64,000 nt of DNA from Punica granatum. Its lineage: Eukaryota; Streptophyta; Magnoliopsida; Myrtales; Lythraceae. The stretch is from assembly GCF_007655135.1 (NCBI RefSeq), contig NC_045132.1, positions 9,610,001 through 9,674,000 on the forward strand, read 5' to 3'. Positions 22,754-33,510 of this stretch are shown here, piece after piece. The notes under the pieces are model-generated. The model was not told the DNA's origin. It did no database searches and worked only from the letters and a program-made list of their open reading frames with translations. Numbering within the stretch: position 1 is the stretch's first letter; every line of letters begins with the position of its first letter. A program made the translations under genes and the position numbers.

Positions 22754-23445
22754 TCCATTGGGTCATTAACTTAATGACAACTCTTCTTGCAACCTCTCTC
22801 TAGCTTTCTCAATCAAGAACACTCTCCAAACTCCCCTCATTTTCCAGATTTCGCTCAGCCCCATAACAGCCCGGATACAAGGCCGGTTTGCCCGAAAATC
22901 CAACCGTTTTCCAGCTACCGCCATCCAACCCGTTCCAAACTTGACCAAACTTCATATCCCACACGTATTCGACCTTCCGAGTTTATTTACGGTGTTAGTT
23001 TTTCCATTTTAGGTCATCTAGATTCCGTTTCAGCCCAATCCAGATTCGGGTCCCTAGGGAGTTTCCCGATTTTTAGGCGAGTTCTTCCTTCCCAACTTAT
23101 CCGAGCCTCAAACAAACTATATATCCCACATGTATTCGACCTCCCGAGTCCATTTCCGGTGTTAGTTTTGCGATTTGAAGCTCCTAGTAGCCCAAACCAG
23201 CTCTGTCCAGAACCGGGTTCCGTAGGCGTTTTCACGGCTTCCCGGGCTTCCTAGACATTTCCACTACCTCACGACTATGGCGAGTCGTGTCATCACTTCC
23301 TAGGGGTTCCTCATGACCCTCACTCTCCCTTGTGCCAAGGTGGTTGCGTGCTGAGAGCCGTTTAACCGTGCACCACCGCCATTTCTCTCTTTTCTCCCTT
23401 CACAGATTTTTTCCAGTTTTTACTGGTATTCTTTGTATCTCTCAG

Positions 23446-24080
23446 GAACATTGACATGTCCAATCTTCACGAAACCACTGTAGGCATGATCCTCAGTCAG
23501 TTAGGAGTCCAATGCCACCGATCTTGCATCAAAAGACCACCGGAAGCCTCCCGGAGAGTCGTTTCTTCATCGGGTGCCAGTCGGGTCTGTTCCTCTGGTT
23601 TTCTATTCTGACCCTAACTTTGCAGGAATATACAGGTCAGCTCAGGTTGAATCTCACTACGATCCACCTATCACCGTGATCCTCAGTCAGTTAGGAGTCC
23701 AATGCCATAGATCTTGCGTCAAAATACCACCGGGAGCCTCCTATAGAGCCTTTTCTTTATCGGGTGCCAGTTGGGTCTGTTTTACCCCAACTGGGTCCAT
23801 CTCTTTTTATTGACCCCGACTTTGTTTTTGATTTTCGGAAAATCTACGCGTGCTCTCCTCCCGAAACCACCGCAGACGCGATCCTTAGTCTCTTGGGAAT
23901 CCAACGCAACTGGCCCCACGTGAAAATTCCATCCCGATCAACTGGTACAGCCCCGACAAGCGGGATTGCCAGTTGGGTCTGCCGCCGACCCGACTTCACT
24001 GATTCAGGTCTGTTCGTTCCAGGGGGCAGAATCGACTTCCCGAAGCCGTTTTTCCGACTTGCCTCGACTTTTCCCATATC
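23446..24080 (+). repeat. LTR module array, three copies
   Basis: Units of about 190 bp begin near 23446, 23625 and 23818. Each has GATCCTCAGTCAGTTAGGAG-like sequence, then a CCACCGGGAGCCTCC-like core, then GGGTGCCAGTCGGGTCTGTT, then a pyrimidine-rich TTTTCTATTCTGACCC...TTTGCAGG junction. Since 190 is not a multiple of three, each copy falls in a different frame. The short frames therefore restart in each unit (peptide theme LGVQCHRSCIKRPP). The array ends at CTAGGTATAATC. Confidence 0.75.
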
Positions 24081-24262
24081 CTGGGGCTAGGTATAATCAT
24101 TCCCGACTTAGAGAAGTTAAGACTTTTACGTTTTTTTTTTTTGCGTTTATGGGGCGATAAGGCGGTCCATGACCGATTCGCATGCAAGTTTATGTTTTTA
24201 TGTGTTTTTAAATCGTATTATGCATGTCTTCATCGTATACAGTGCTAGCATGTCGGGAAATA

Positions 24263-24397
24263 GCTTGAATCGGAGTCGAGGAGACCTTGTTGGCTCGGGC
24301 AAACCAAAGGAGCCTCTCTGCCTCACCCCAAGGGAGGTGGCTGAAAGCCCCTCTTGGCTTCCTCGGGCCATGGATGGTCTCCTTTCCTCGACTCAAG
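24263..24397. repeat. Foldback in LTR
   Basis: The arms around CTTGAATCGGAGTCGAGGAG (from 24263) and GGTCTCCTTTCCTCGACTCA (from 24376) are complementary over most of their length. This gives a hairpin of about 135 nt with an internal GGAGGTGGC arm. The homologue in the 3' LTR is at about 58345-58500. Confidence 0.7.
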
Positions 24398-26409
24398 TCG
24401 TTTCCCGAGTTTTTACATTTTTCGCTTCCCATGAGTCGGTGCCGTTTTATCGATTCCTCTAAATATCGTGTTTGTCCTTGTTTGTATGTTTGATTGCGTT
24501 CCTAAGATCATGGCGGCACCGGCTATATAAAAATGTACGTTGTCATTGTGTTTGATGTTTTACGCATGCAAGAAACGATCAAAACCGATTCTTGGAATTG
24601 GTTGTAATCACAATTTTCATTTAATCGTTGGTTTCATGTTAATTCGTATGCTAGGTACGTTAATATCGAGCAATCATTTCATTGATCCATAACAATTGAG
24701 GTTCGAGGTCTCAACATTAAACCATTCCACGAATGGGAAATGGGACGTGTCATTTGGTTAATGAAATCATTCGGCTTAAATAATTGGACAAATTGAATAT
24801 TAATTTGTAAACGCATCGACGGATCACGAAATGGCGGAAATGTCATTTTCTTTAAAAGCCTACAATTTCAAAGCACCGATACGTGTGACGCGAATAGAAT
24901 CAGTGTCTAGCGAGTACTCGCGTATTATGACTCGAGTCCGGGCCCAATTTGAGGCGGCTCAAGTTGAGATGCGCGAGTACTCTTTAGACCTCTTCGCGTC
25001 ACACGATCTTTAATTTATATGTGAACCACACACGTTCTACCACTCAAGGGCATAATCGTCATTCCGTGATTCATCGATATCCCTAGGCATTAGGGAGTCG
25101 GAAACACCTCGATCTATGGAGAAAAGGGGCAGCCCGTTCGAGCGCGTGTTTCATTCGTACGGCCCATTCCATCCACTTTCGGTGTTTCTATCTCCCTATT
25201 GTAGATTCGGTAGCGGGCATCTTTATTTCTGTTGCGAAACACGAAAAACCGGATTAATCATGCATCTAACTTAATCAAACATTAGATAACGGATAGGCGG
25301 AATGCTAGATTCCAATCTAGAGTCAAAATACGAGTTTGGCAAATTCGGTAAAACTACACATTGATATTCACTGAATAGAGTTCTAAAACAAATTCACACA
25401 TGTAATTGGCGTAGAGCCATATCCCAGCCCACCTCTTTGTTTGTCTAGGTTAGATACATTGTTTGCTAATCAATCCCGGTTAATAACTGATTAAATCACG
25501 TACATTCGGCCTAATATACAACTTGTTTGTATTTATCTGCATTTATCAGTTTTTGTTTGTTTTTCATCAATTCTATCAGTTTTCTTTTGTTTTCCATTTG
25601 CATTTTGCTGATCTGTTGCGACTCGGGTCCGAACCAATCGGTTACGTAATACACGAGGTACAACACCCCAAATCACCGAACACGAGGTCCAATGCCTCCT
25701 AACTCACTGAGCTCGTGCAACCCGAGTGCGGAATGGGATCTAGCCTCGAGTCACCATCTCACTCCAAGTATGGCCTATGTGGAAGGCAATTTGGATTGGA
25801 TGTGTGAAACGTGTTTAGATATTACCCGGGAGCTTGATTGGTCCAACGGTTACAGTGGGAATCAACCGGTTCTCCTGCAGACTGTTGGTTTGATCGTACC
25901 CGATCCCCGGCTTCTTGAGCCCGCGTTGCCTTAATTTATTTATCGGTTATTCAAAACACATGGTGAGCCAGAGCGGAATATTGGCCCAATGCAAACCGAC
26001 CGGGATCCATTCACTTATTCAGTTGTATTTTGTAATTACTCGAGAGAACATTGCGAGGATTTGTTTGTACATTCATTCATTCATTCATTTGTAAGGATCC
26101 CCGATCGGCGAGCGAGAGGTTCGAGTGTCGAACCGGTCAAGTTGGTCTATTGTTACCAAGAGAGGAGTAAGCTCGAATACTCGTGGTCTCGGTTCGCGCA
26201 GGAAATCGACCATCACGGTCCGACGAACTGTAACGCAAAGATAGTGAACCGATTTCTCGACGCACCAGTTTACTCATCTTTTGGATTCTTGGCCCAATTT
26301 GATCAATTCATTGACTTTACGGTGTCAAAACGGGCAAGTCCAGTGCAACCCTAAATCACGTAGTAAATAAACAAAACGGCAAGCCTAGCAAGCTAGAGTA
26401 CCGAAAAGG

Positions 26410-26432
26410 CGTGCGGGATATAGGCCCGCACG
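26410..26432 (+). other. Conserved GC-rich hairpin near LTR end
   Basis: CGTGCGGG and CCCGCACG form a perfect 8-bp stem around the loop ATATAGG. The same hairpin is present in every LTR whose end is visible: 12435-12455, 21673-21693, 46659-46679 (one stem mismatch) and 60503-60523 on plus; 4311-4331, 33756-33776, 40379-40399 and 52678-52698 on minus. It lies about 250 bp before the LTR end. A role in RNA structure, dimerisation or 3' processing is conjecture. Confidence 0.7.
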
Positions 26433-26557
26433 TAACAGAACCCCCGAATTTAGAATTTTTGGCTCCACACGACCATTGCCCTAGCATTTAGGTGTACCCC
26501 GTACCCCTAGACCCGGGCGACTCAACGGCCCTCGACCTACAGGTCGTAAACAGTAAG

Positions 26558-26567
26558 TGGCGACTCC
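26558..26567 (+). other. Binding-site mimic inside LTR
   Basis: TGGCGACTCC equals the core of the true binding site at 26679, but lies 108 bp upstream of the LTR end. It recurs at the same place in other LTRs: 12587-12596, 21825-21834 and 60650-60659 on plus; 33619-33628, 40238-40247 and 52540-52549 on minus. The plus-strand copy near 46805 has one change. Confidence 0.75.
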
Positions 26568-26675
26568 TTCTCACGATCGTCCGTCGCGCGTCCCAGGGAA
26601 GGTGGACACTCCCAAGCCGCGTTGCATATGCGCGCGCATGCGTGCCTCGACGAGATTAAAATTCGGGTGCGCACA

Positions 26676-26700
26676 GCTTGGCGACTCCGCTAGGGATATC
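26676..26700 (+). other. Primer-binding site
   Basis: Directly after the LTR end the sequence reads GCTTGGCGACTCCGCTAGGG. Similarity to the tRNA-Arg primer site of Tat/Ogre elements is from memory of that family and was not checked against a tRNA set. The homologous site of the minus-strand relative (52410-52431) reads GGCGACTCCACTGGGGACA. Confidence 0.7.
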
Positions 26701-28741
26701 TAGAGGGTTCAGGCTCAATTCCGTTTGCTTGCTTGCATGTTTATTTATTGCTTTCTGCACATTTATTTTACGCACTTGCATCGCATCATTCTAGCGGATT
26801 TCTAAGTACCTCGTCCAAAATCCCATGGGCGCCAAAATAGGAAGCTAGGTTAGTCAGAGGTTCCGAGTAAGGGAACGGATCGAGTCGGCTATGCCACCGA
26901 ACCAGCCCCCAAAGATCCTCGCTCGATTTCAAGTAATTCACACCCTTGAGTTGGGAGCCCCCATCCATAGATAGCACGGTCCCTGTAGCATCGAACCATG
27001 CATCGTGCTATGCCTCCATGTAAGCCTTCAACCCGACACCGACAACAGTCCATCGAATCGGCCTGCGTGCCACTTGAGTCTTTTCTATTTCAAGAGCGAT
27101 GTACCATGTAATTTGTACTAAGCCGTGGGCATTTACTTTTCTCTGCACATATGCATCATGCAGTTTTCAAAACACACTAGGATGTCGTTTACATTGACAA
27201 GTCCTAAGCAGATTTTCTTATCGTCTTGGTAAGGGACGCCTCGCTCGGCCTCCTGCCCGCGCCTCGACAGAGTTCACCAGCACACAAGGACCATATCAAC
27301 CCGCCACGAAATGTGGATGGCGTATACTCTGGGACAGCATGATCGACCTCACCAACACTAGGTTCGATTACCGAGAGGTTGCTGAGAGATGAGGAACTCG
27401 CCGGCCAACCACAACTTGGAGGGAGTTCTCCCAAACCCGCGACAAGCTACAAAGATACGATTAGGAGCTCGTTTGAGCGAACGCCGCCTTGGAGAGGTCT
27501 AGGAAGAGGGGTCGAGGAGGCCCACACATGCACTCTAGGATAGATATCTTCGCAAGGCTCTCACCTAGAACCAGTGCTTTCCAAGGCTGCGCTCGCTCAA
27601 ACTCCGAGTGTAATGGAAGATCGGCTTAAGGCTTTATTTTACAAAATTTACATTGCACTTTGAACACTTCGAGTTAATGTAAATGACAACATTAGCTTTT
27701 TAAAATACACGCATTTCACGCATCCTATTCATTTACTGTTTTGCATAACGGCTAACACTTTTACTCGCAATCTTCACATTTTCACGACAATGCGTGCTGT
27801 GATCAGAGGCCGAATCTATCCCGTCCACCCACCCCGCACTACAGGCAAGCTAAGACCTCCTTCGCAGGTAGACCACCTACGATCTTCACCTTCCCTCCAT
27901 GGCAAGGCGAGCCATGCCCCGAGGGCCGACCCACCTCCTCAGGCAAAGCGAACTCCCCACTAATTCGGCGCAATCAAGCACGTCATCACATGACCAAGTA
28001 TACGTCCCTTCATGCTACCGAGTGCTTCCATCAACACGATTGAGTGGGCTCTTTCGCGTCGTGCGAGCCTGCCCTTACCTTGCACATGCACACACCCTCG
28101 GCGCGCTAGCACGACGTTTACCAGGCCAGTTCGATCCCCTACGCAGTTGCATTCAAATTACGAATAGTTCTTGTTCCTTCATTGCTTTTCCTCTTCCCAT
28201 TGCAGGAAATAACTGACAAGAAAGCAACTTGAACCTTGAACGACCACAATCAGGACAATGAACACTTCCCGTCCAACACCTTGGAACTTCGACACCGAAT
28301 CCCAACCTTCCCTCCGCAAAAAATCACAGGTAACAGCTCCGACGAACAGAGCATGGCCCTGCCCACCCGCTGCGAAAGTCACTAGCACGGTCACATCTCC
28401 GACCGGAGAATGATCCCTGCCCACCCTCCGCTGTGGCCATCAACCAGCCACTGGGGCAACATGCACTCTTCCCTAAACTCTCTTTTACATTTATTTATAT
28501 GCATTCCCAAATGAGCTCCAAGCATGAACGAACCCTTCACGGGGGCACTAGGACAGCCCCGAAGACGCCCTGTTGGTTTTGTTGGAATTGTTCGATTCGT
28601 CTGTCCTCATGGGATCCGGCTCCTCGAGCCTTCCCTAGGACGGCTGCGCATGCCAACCCGCAATCGAGGAAAGTACACCTATGTGGCCCCTAGCCACGGT
28701 CTGCCCACTCCAAGGTGGCAATGACTAGATCTCGGAATTGA

Positions 28742-28927
28742 GTGTCCTCCACGCGTGGCACCCCATGGGTCGCACGTTGGACAAAGGGATTTTCCTATGG
28801 GTCAACTCCATATTTCTTACCGCATATTCCACCGATCAATCACCTAATGCACCATCTTCTTTGTCATCTCTCACAGGGACACGCCGGTCACAGGCGAAGA
28901 ACGATACACAAGTTCACATCTCCCTGA
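28742..28927 (+). other. Short open frame shared by both internal copies, coding doubtful
   Basis: This 61-codon frame (starting MSSTRGTPWVARW) has an equally long counterpart at 49496-49681 on the minus strand, in the element sense both times, with about four amino-acid changes. No domain is recognised. Nucleotide changes are about as frequent as expected without selection by eye, so it may simply be homologous non-coding sequence that lacks stops. Confidence 0.2.
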
Positions 28928-29383
28928 GAATTCCTCTCGGACCCTTTCCTCATACTTCGACGAGGGAGGTTTCCGACGAATACGTACCCCCCCACGAAGC
29001 CGAAGACAGAGACAATCGAACAAACCATTCAACCTCGATGCGTGCGTCTCCACCGAGATCGAGCGACACCCCGGGGTAAATTGGGCCTTCCCCACTGCAA
29101 AGACCCATCACCGACAACATGCAACGACAAGTCCCAGGGCAGGACACATTCGGCTTCAAGAGTGCCTATCATCCAAGGGGCACCCTCCACGGGAGCGACA
29201 ATGCACGATCGGGAGCGGCGATCGCACAAGACCCCTGACACAAATTACAAAGACCGGGGCATCCCCGTCCAACATTCACGCGGAGCAACTTCGATCACCC
29301 ACACTCCCGGGGTAATTTTGTTTTCATTTAAGACAATAGGAGAAAACCATTTGTAAAGTTTGCAAGGACAAATGACGTGACGT

Positions 29384-29692
29384 TTGACTTTCGAGTGCAC
29401 AAGAGTCAAAATTTCAAGAAAAGCTGGCCCACACAAAATAGGGCTAGGGCAGCAACAAGCAACAAGTCTCCACGAGGCGAACCACACTAAAGCATCTCAG
29501 CAATACAAAGTCGACGAGTTTCAAACAAAGACACGGGGCACAAAACAAACCCCAACAGCAAGAAAAAAACTGAGCGAAAAGAAGCGAGAAAAACCCGCCA
29601 ATGAAGAGAGAGAGAAAAGCAGCGGGAAAAACTCGCCAACAAAAAAAAAACGGGGCAGCGCCGAGGTTCACCAAAAGATCCGGCGCCCGTAA
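29384..29692 (+). other. Lys/Glu-rich open frame, coding doubtful
   Basis: 102 codons, very rich in K, R and E in the second half (KREKPAN, GKNSPTKKK). The minus-strand relative has a 132-codon counterpart at 48631-49029 with the same start theme (HKIGLGQ) and the same end theme (GxAEVHQK). The charged blocks are in different order, so local duplications have occurred. The composition comes from an A-rich purine tract. No known family is recognised. Confidence 0.2.
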
Positions 29693-30066
29693 TCCCAAAG
29701 AAATCAACCAACCCCAATAAAAAAGGGGGCAGCAGTCGCAACTCCTTGACGGAGACAGAATACCACGTACTCGGAGGTTGAATCTTTCGAACCCTTCGCC
29801 CTTGCAAACTCGAGAGACAAAAGAATCGAGTCCACTAGGTCGAAAACCCCATTTGGGGGCGGCCTAGGCAAAAACTATGGCAAAAGAGAGGCACGATCGA
29901 AAACCCTTTGTGGGCGGCCGTGGCAAAAGAAGAGCTCATCCTCTTTAGGTTGAGAGGTTCGGCCCCGAGGAGGGTGACCGTCGCAAAAGGAGAGTAAAAT
30001 AAGAGATAAACAAAACAGTCACCCTGAGCCTTCGCACACTACGCGGACCAGGGATCCCCAAGGGAA

Positions 30067-30441
30067 ATGGCCAGGTTATCTACTCCCACAAGATTCCCGA
30101 TCGGCTTTCCTACCAAACTCAACCGTCCAAGGCGGATTCTTCTTCAAGCACAACGGGCGACCAAGCATGCAATCCAAATAGTTCAAGACAGCCAACACCA
30201 ACCGAAGGACGGAAGAGAAAGGAGGGTACATCTTACGGCAGGCGTGAACCCGTGTATCCTTTCAGCCTTGGGCAACGTGCTCCCCAAGCTTTCTCTTTTC
30301 TCTTTGTCATTGCACAACTCCAAAACGGGTCACAGCCACCCTTCAATCGGCTACCATAAAGCCAAAATCCTAGACATTTCTTTCTGGGAGTCTAATCATA
30401 ACACTCTGAAAATGACTAGACCGAGGTCTGACCAAAATTGA
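30067..30441 (+). other. Open frame of 124 codons, coding doubtful
   Basis: The C-terminal 65 codons correspond to the whole frame 48099-48296 on the minus strand of the relative, with about eight changes. The N-terminal half is not open there. No motif, signal peptide or membrane segment is evident. It is listed because it is the longest frame in this internal region. Confidence 0.15.
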
Positions 30442-30540
30442 CCAAAATTCCCCATGCTGGTTACAAATACAGCCGCCCTACGGCACCCTGATGAGAAGGG
30501 TCCTAAGTTCACGGGTGCGTCGAACAACCGATAGAGCCGC

Positions 30541-30738
30541 TTGGGCACCTTTGAGAACGTCTCGATATGCCCATGTAAGGCCAACAGGAGCCCTGGAGGC
30601 CTCGCATCGGGGCCTTTGAAAGCGGGACTCCCATTTGCATCACCAAAGCAAAAACTCTCCACGGGTCGCCCAGGCGACCCAAAACTGAAGAGCATGCGTC
30701 GCAAACACTTCCTTTTACCTGTGCTTACAAATCGCTAG
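30541..30738 (+). other. Short open frame shared by both internal copies, coding doubtful
   Basis: The 65-codon frame beginning MGTFENVSICPCKANR has a full-length counterpart at 47800-47997 on the minus strand with about six substitutions. An overlapping frame on the opposite strand is equally open in both. No function can be assigned. Confidence 0.2.
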
Positions 30739-31037
30739 TAATCCCATGACTTACTAATGATGTCAGGATCACAGGTACACCAAACACAAGAACTATGGCG
30801 GACTCTGATTTCCGACCCCTTGGGATACGTAGGCGCTCCACCCCAGAGCTCGAGTCCTACATCACAAGACTGGGGCATCCCCAACAAACAGGCAACCGCC
30901 CCAACAGCGGGACCAATCTCCGACAAATCAATGCCTTCACGGTCGCATACCTGATGCCATTGTCCAACAAATTCTTAATCGTGCGACAAATGGCGATCGA
31001 CGCCAACCACCGCGTCCTCACGGCATAACACCCGCGA

Positions 31038-31835
31038 TATTTACTGCTTTTCGGACTTCGTTTCCAGTACTTCGAGTCCATCTTTACAGCTTTTAGGACT
31101 TCAAGTCCATCTTTACAGCTTTTAGGACTTCACGTCCACATTTACTGCTTTCCGGACTCCGCGTCCACATTTACTGCTTTTTGGACTCCGCGTCCACATT
31201 TACTGCTTTCCACGGGTTTCAGCCTAGTAATTTACTACTTTCCAGGGGTTTCGGCCTAGTATTCTACTACTTTTCCACGGGCTTCAGCCTAGTAATGTAT
31301 TGCTTTCCACGGGCTTCGGCCTAGTATTCTACTACTTTCCACGGGCTTCAGCCTAGTAATGTATTGCTTTCCACGGGCTTCGGCCTAGTATTCTACTTCT
31401 TTCCACGGGCTTCGGCCGAGTATTTTACTGCTTTCCACGGGTTTCGGCCGAGTATTTTACGGCTTTCCACGGTCTTCGGCTTAGTATTCTACTGCTTTCC
31501 ACGGGTTTCGGCCTAGTAATTTACTGCTTTCCACGGGCTTCGGCCTAGTAATCTACTGCTTTCCACGGGCTTCGGCCTAGTATTTTACTGCTTTCCACGG
31601 GCTACGGCCTAGTAATTTACAGCTTTCCACGGGTTTCGGCCTAGTATTTTACAGCTTTCCACGGGCTTCGGTCTAGTATTCTACTGCTTTCCACGGGCCT
31701 CGGCCTAGTATTTTACTACTTTCCACGGGTTTCGGCCTAGTATTCTACTGCTTTCCACGAGCCTCGGCCTAGTATCGTATTGCTTTCCACGGGCTTCGGC
31801 CCTACATATACCGCTTTGCGGGGTCAGGCCCCTCA
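31038..31835 (+). repeat. Tandem array of about 25 hairpin units (29-32 bp)
   Basis: The main unit is about 32 bp, for example TTTCCACGGGCTTCGGCCTA followed by GTATTTTACTGC. The first units are about 29 bp with GGACTCCGCGTCC or GGACTTCAAGTCC. Every unit keeps a short inverted repeat in the same phase: GGGC-TTCG-GCCT in most, GGAC...GTCC in the early ones, GGGG...CCCC near the end. In RNA many would be C(UUCG)G tetraloop hairpins. The array lies just before the polypurine tract, where Tat/Ogre elements are known to carry variable tandem repeats. A related array is at 50265-50815. Confidence 0.9.
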
Positions 31836-32027
31836 TTCAACGTTTCATAATCTTCGCCTCTCAACCATGTTGCTATCTTGTGACAGGCTCGTGCACTTGC
31901 ACGTTTTCTCCCCATACATCCAACGCAGAGGAACGAGCGACTACAGGGAGTGACACCAGGGCGATCGCCAGGACCAAAAGTGGAGTTTCTCATGATCTTT
32001 GGTTACATCCTCTAATCGAGCACGCAA

Positions 32028-32043
32028 CCAAAGAGGGGCAAGC
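32028..32043 (+). other. Polypurine tract
   Basis: CCAAAGAGGGGCAAGC lies immediately before the 3' LTR start at 32044. The minus-strand relative has the matching sequence at 39409-39424. Position and purine content identify it as the plus-strand primer region. Confidence 0.7.
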
Positions 32044-33510
32044 TGTCAGCACCCCATTTTGGCCCACCGACTCCCGACACAAGGACTCTCGACTGAAGCT
32101 CAGGTTACTATTCGTGGCCCGGAAATCGGAGGCGAACGAACGGACATGGGGGCACGAACTACGGAAGAGAAGCAGGAATCGCTAGAGAAGCACAGAAGGG
32201 CAATCAAGAGAACGAACGAACAACGAACCCCGAAAACAGCAGAGGCCAGCACTGTGGTACTATTCATCACCGGATGACCGGAATGTCAGAAGGTATCCAA
32301 TATGGGACTCTAAAAATCCCTCTTGGTGTCAAAATGACCAATGGTACATCCGGGCACACTTCAGAAGCACCCTGCTTAAGCCGGGGCACTCCCGAACATT
32401 CACAGACGCCTTCCTAACGGGCCCCCCGAGAGGCCCGATTCACGAACAGATAAACGGCACCTGGAAACAGGCTTGCACACACCCAAGGACCACCAGGACC
32501 AAGGAACAAGTTTCAGACTGTTTTTCGGAGTTCGTCTTGGTCTCCCGAGTGGATCCCGACCAGAAGAAAGGGCCCCTTTTTGCATAGAAACGTGGCCAGA
32601 GACCCTTTTAACGAAACGTTAGTGCACGAAATCCGTGCCAACCAATCCCGACGACCTCAAGGGCTTGGGAGATAAACCCCGATCGCATTGCATAATCCAT
32701 TTAGGTTTCCCGAGTACCATTTCAGTAACAAAAGGGCCCCTTTCACGGGGAATCTTGTGCTCAGAGCTCATTCGGGAAAATGTTGACGTCCGAGCTTTGC
32801 ACCACCCACTCCCAATAACCCCCAGGGGCTAGGAAATCATTTTGATTCGAACCAAAAAAGTCATACCGATCTCCCGAGTGAAGTTTCAATGGTCACGAAC
32901 GCCTCCCGACAAGCCTTCGGGACTCATTTTTGGCAAACGGAGATCACAGTGGTCTCCGAACACATCAGAACACTTGGGAAACACTGAGAAAGCCCCGTTC
33001 GCGGATTCCTAGGTCATCTCCAGTTATTGATCTCCAGCCGGGGTCGGCGAGTAAACCGTTTCACTCAATGCGAAAAATACACCGGTGCGAGCCTTAAAAC
33101 ACGCGGAAGTGCAAATGGGCGTTAGAAGTGGACAATTTTCCTCCGATCATCCAAACAGAGCAAAACCGGCTTTCGAGTCCCCGAGTCATCCGAGCATTCG
33201 CTTTCAAGAAGCATGTCGATATTAGGCTCATTAAAATCGTATTCGCGCGCACATTGATAATTCGTCGTTCAAGCGAACCACGGAAATCGAACACACGATC
33301 AATCGAGCCCCGAGCTTCTTCCGGTTTTCTTCCTAGTCAAGTGGGACCCTTGAGCTAGCCAAGCCGAGCCGAGCCAAGCCAAACCACAAGCCATGGCTCT
33401 ACTCTAGAGTTGAGCCAAATGAGCCTCCACCATATATTTTAAAATATCTCTTACACCCCATCACTTCCTTCTTCCATCCATCATCTCCCATCAACTTTTC
33501 AAGACAACTT
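32044..33510 (+). mobile_element. 3' LTR (type A), first part
   Basis: It starts TGTCAGCACCCCATTTTGG and runs parallel to 17083-17845 plus 21954-22645. It is cut at AACTT (33506-33510) by the minus-strand element and resumes at 56592. Confidence 0.85.

Larger units (their letters stand above)
17083..26675 (+). mobile_element. 5' LTR (type A) of the plus-strand element, split
   Basis: It starts TGTCAGCATCCCATTTTGG and ends GGGTGCGCACA directly before the binding site. It is interrupted by the type B solo LTR 17846-21948. Its parts include TATA at 22746, three module copies (23446-24080), a foldback (24263-24397), the U5 hairpin (26411-26431) and the binding-site mimic (26558-26567). Confidence 0.85.
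26676..32043 (+). mobile_element. Internal region of plus-strand element, no gag-pol
   Basis: These 5.4 kb run between the binding site and polypurine tract. No frame exceeds 124 codons and none shows retroviral protease, RT, RNase H or integrase motifs. It aligns in reverse with 47280-52431 nearly throughout: for example 26790-26990 with 52085-52290, 28370-28470 with 49947-50047, and 30680-30930 with 47640-47860. The 3' part is a tandem array (31038-31835). This is a large non-coding internal domain, as in LARD-type elements, that would depend on another element for proteins. Confidence 0.75.

Noticed and set aside
26676..26700. A tRNA gene at the TGGCGACTCC motif
   Set aside because: Only the short complement of a tRNA 3' end is present; no cloverleaf could be drawn around it here or at the in-LTR copies.
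31038..31835. CRISPR array
   Set aside because: Units are contiguous 29-32-bp repeats without unique spacers, and the setting is a plant retrotransposon.
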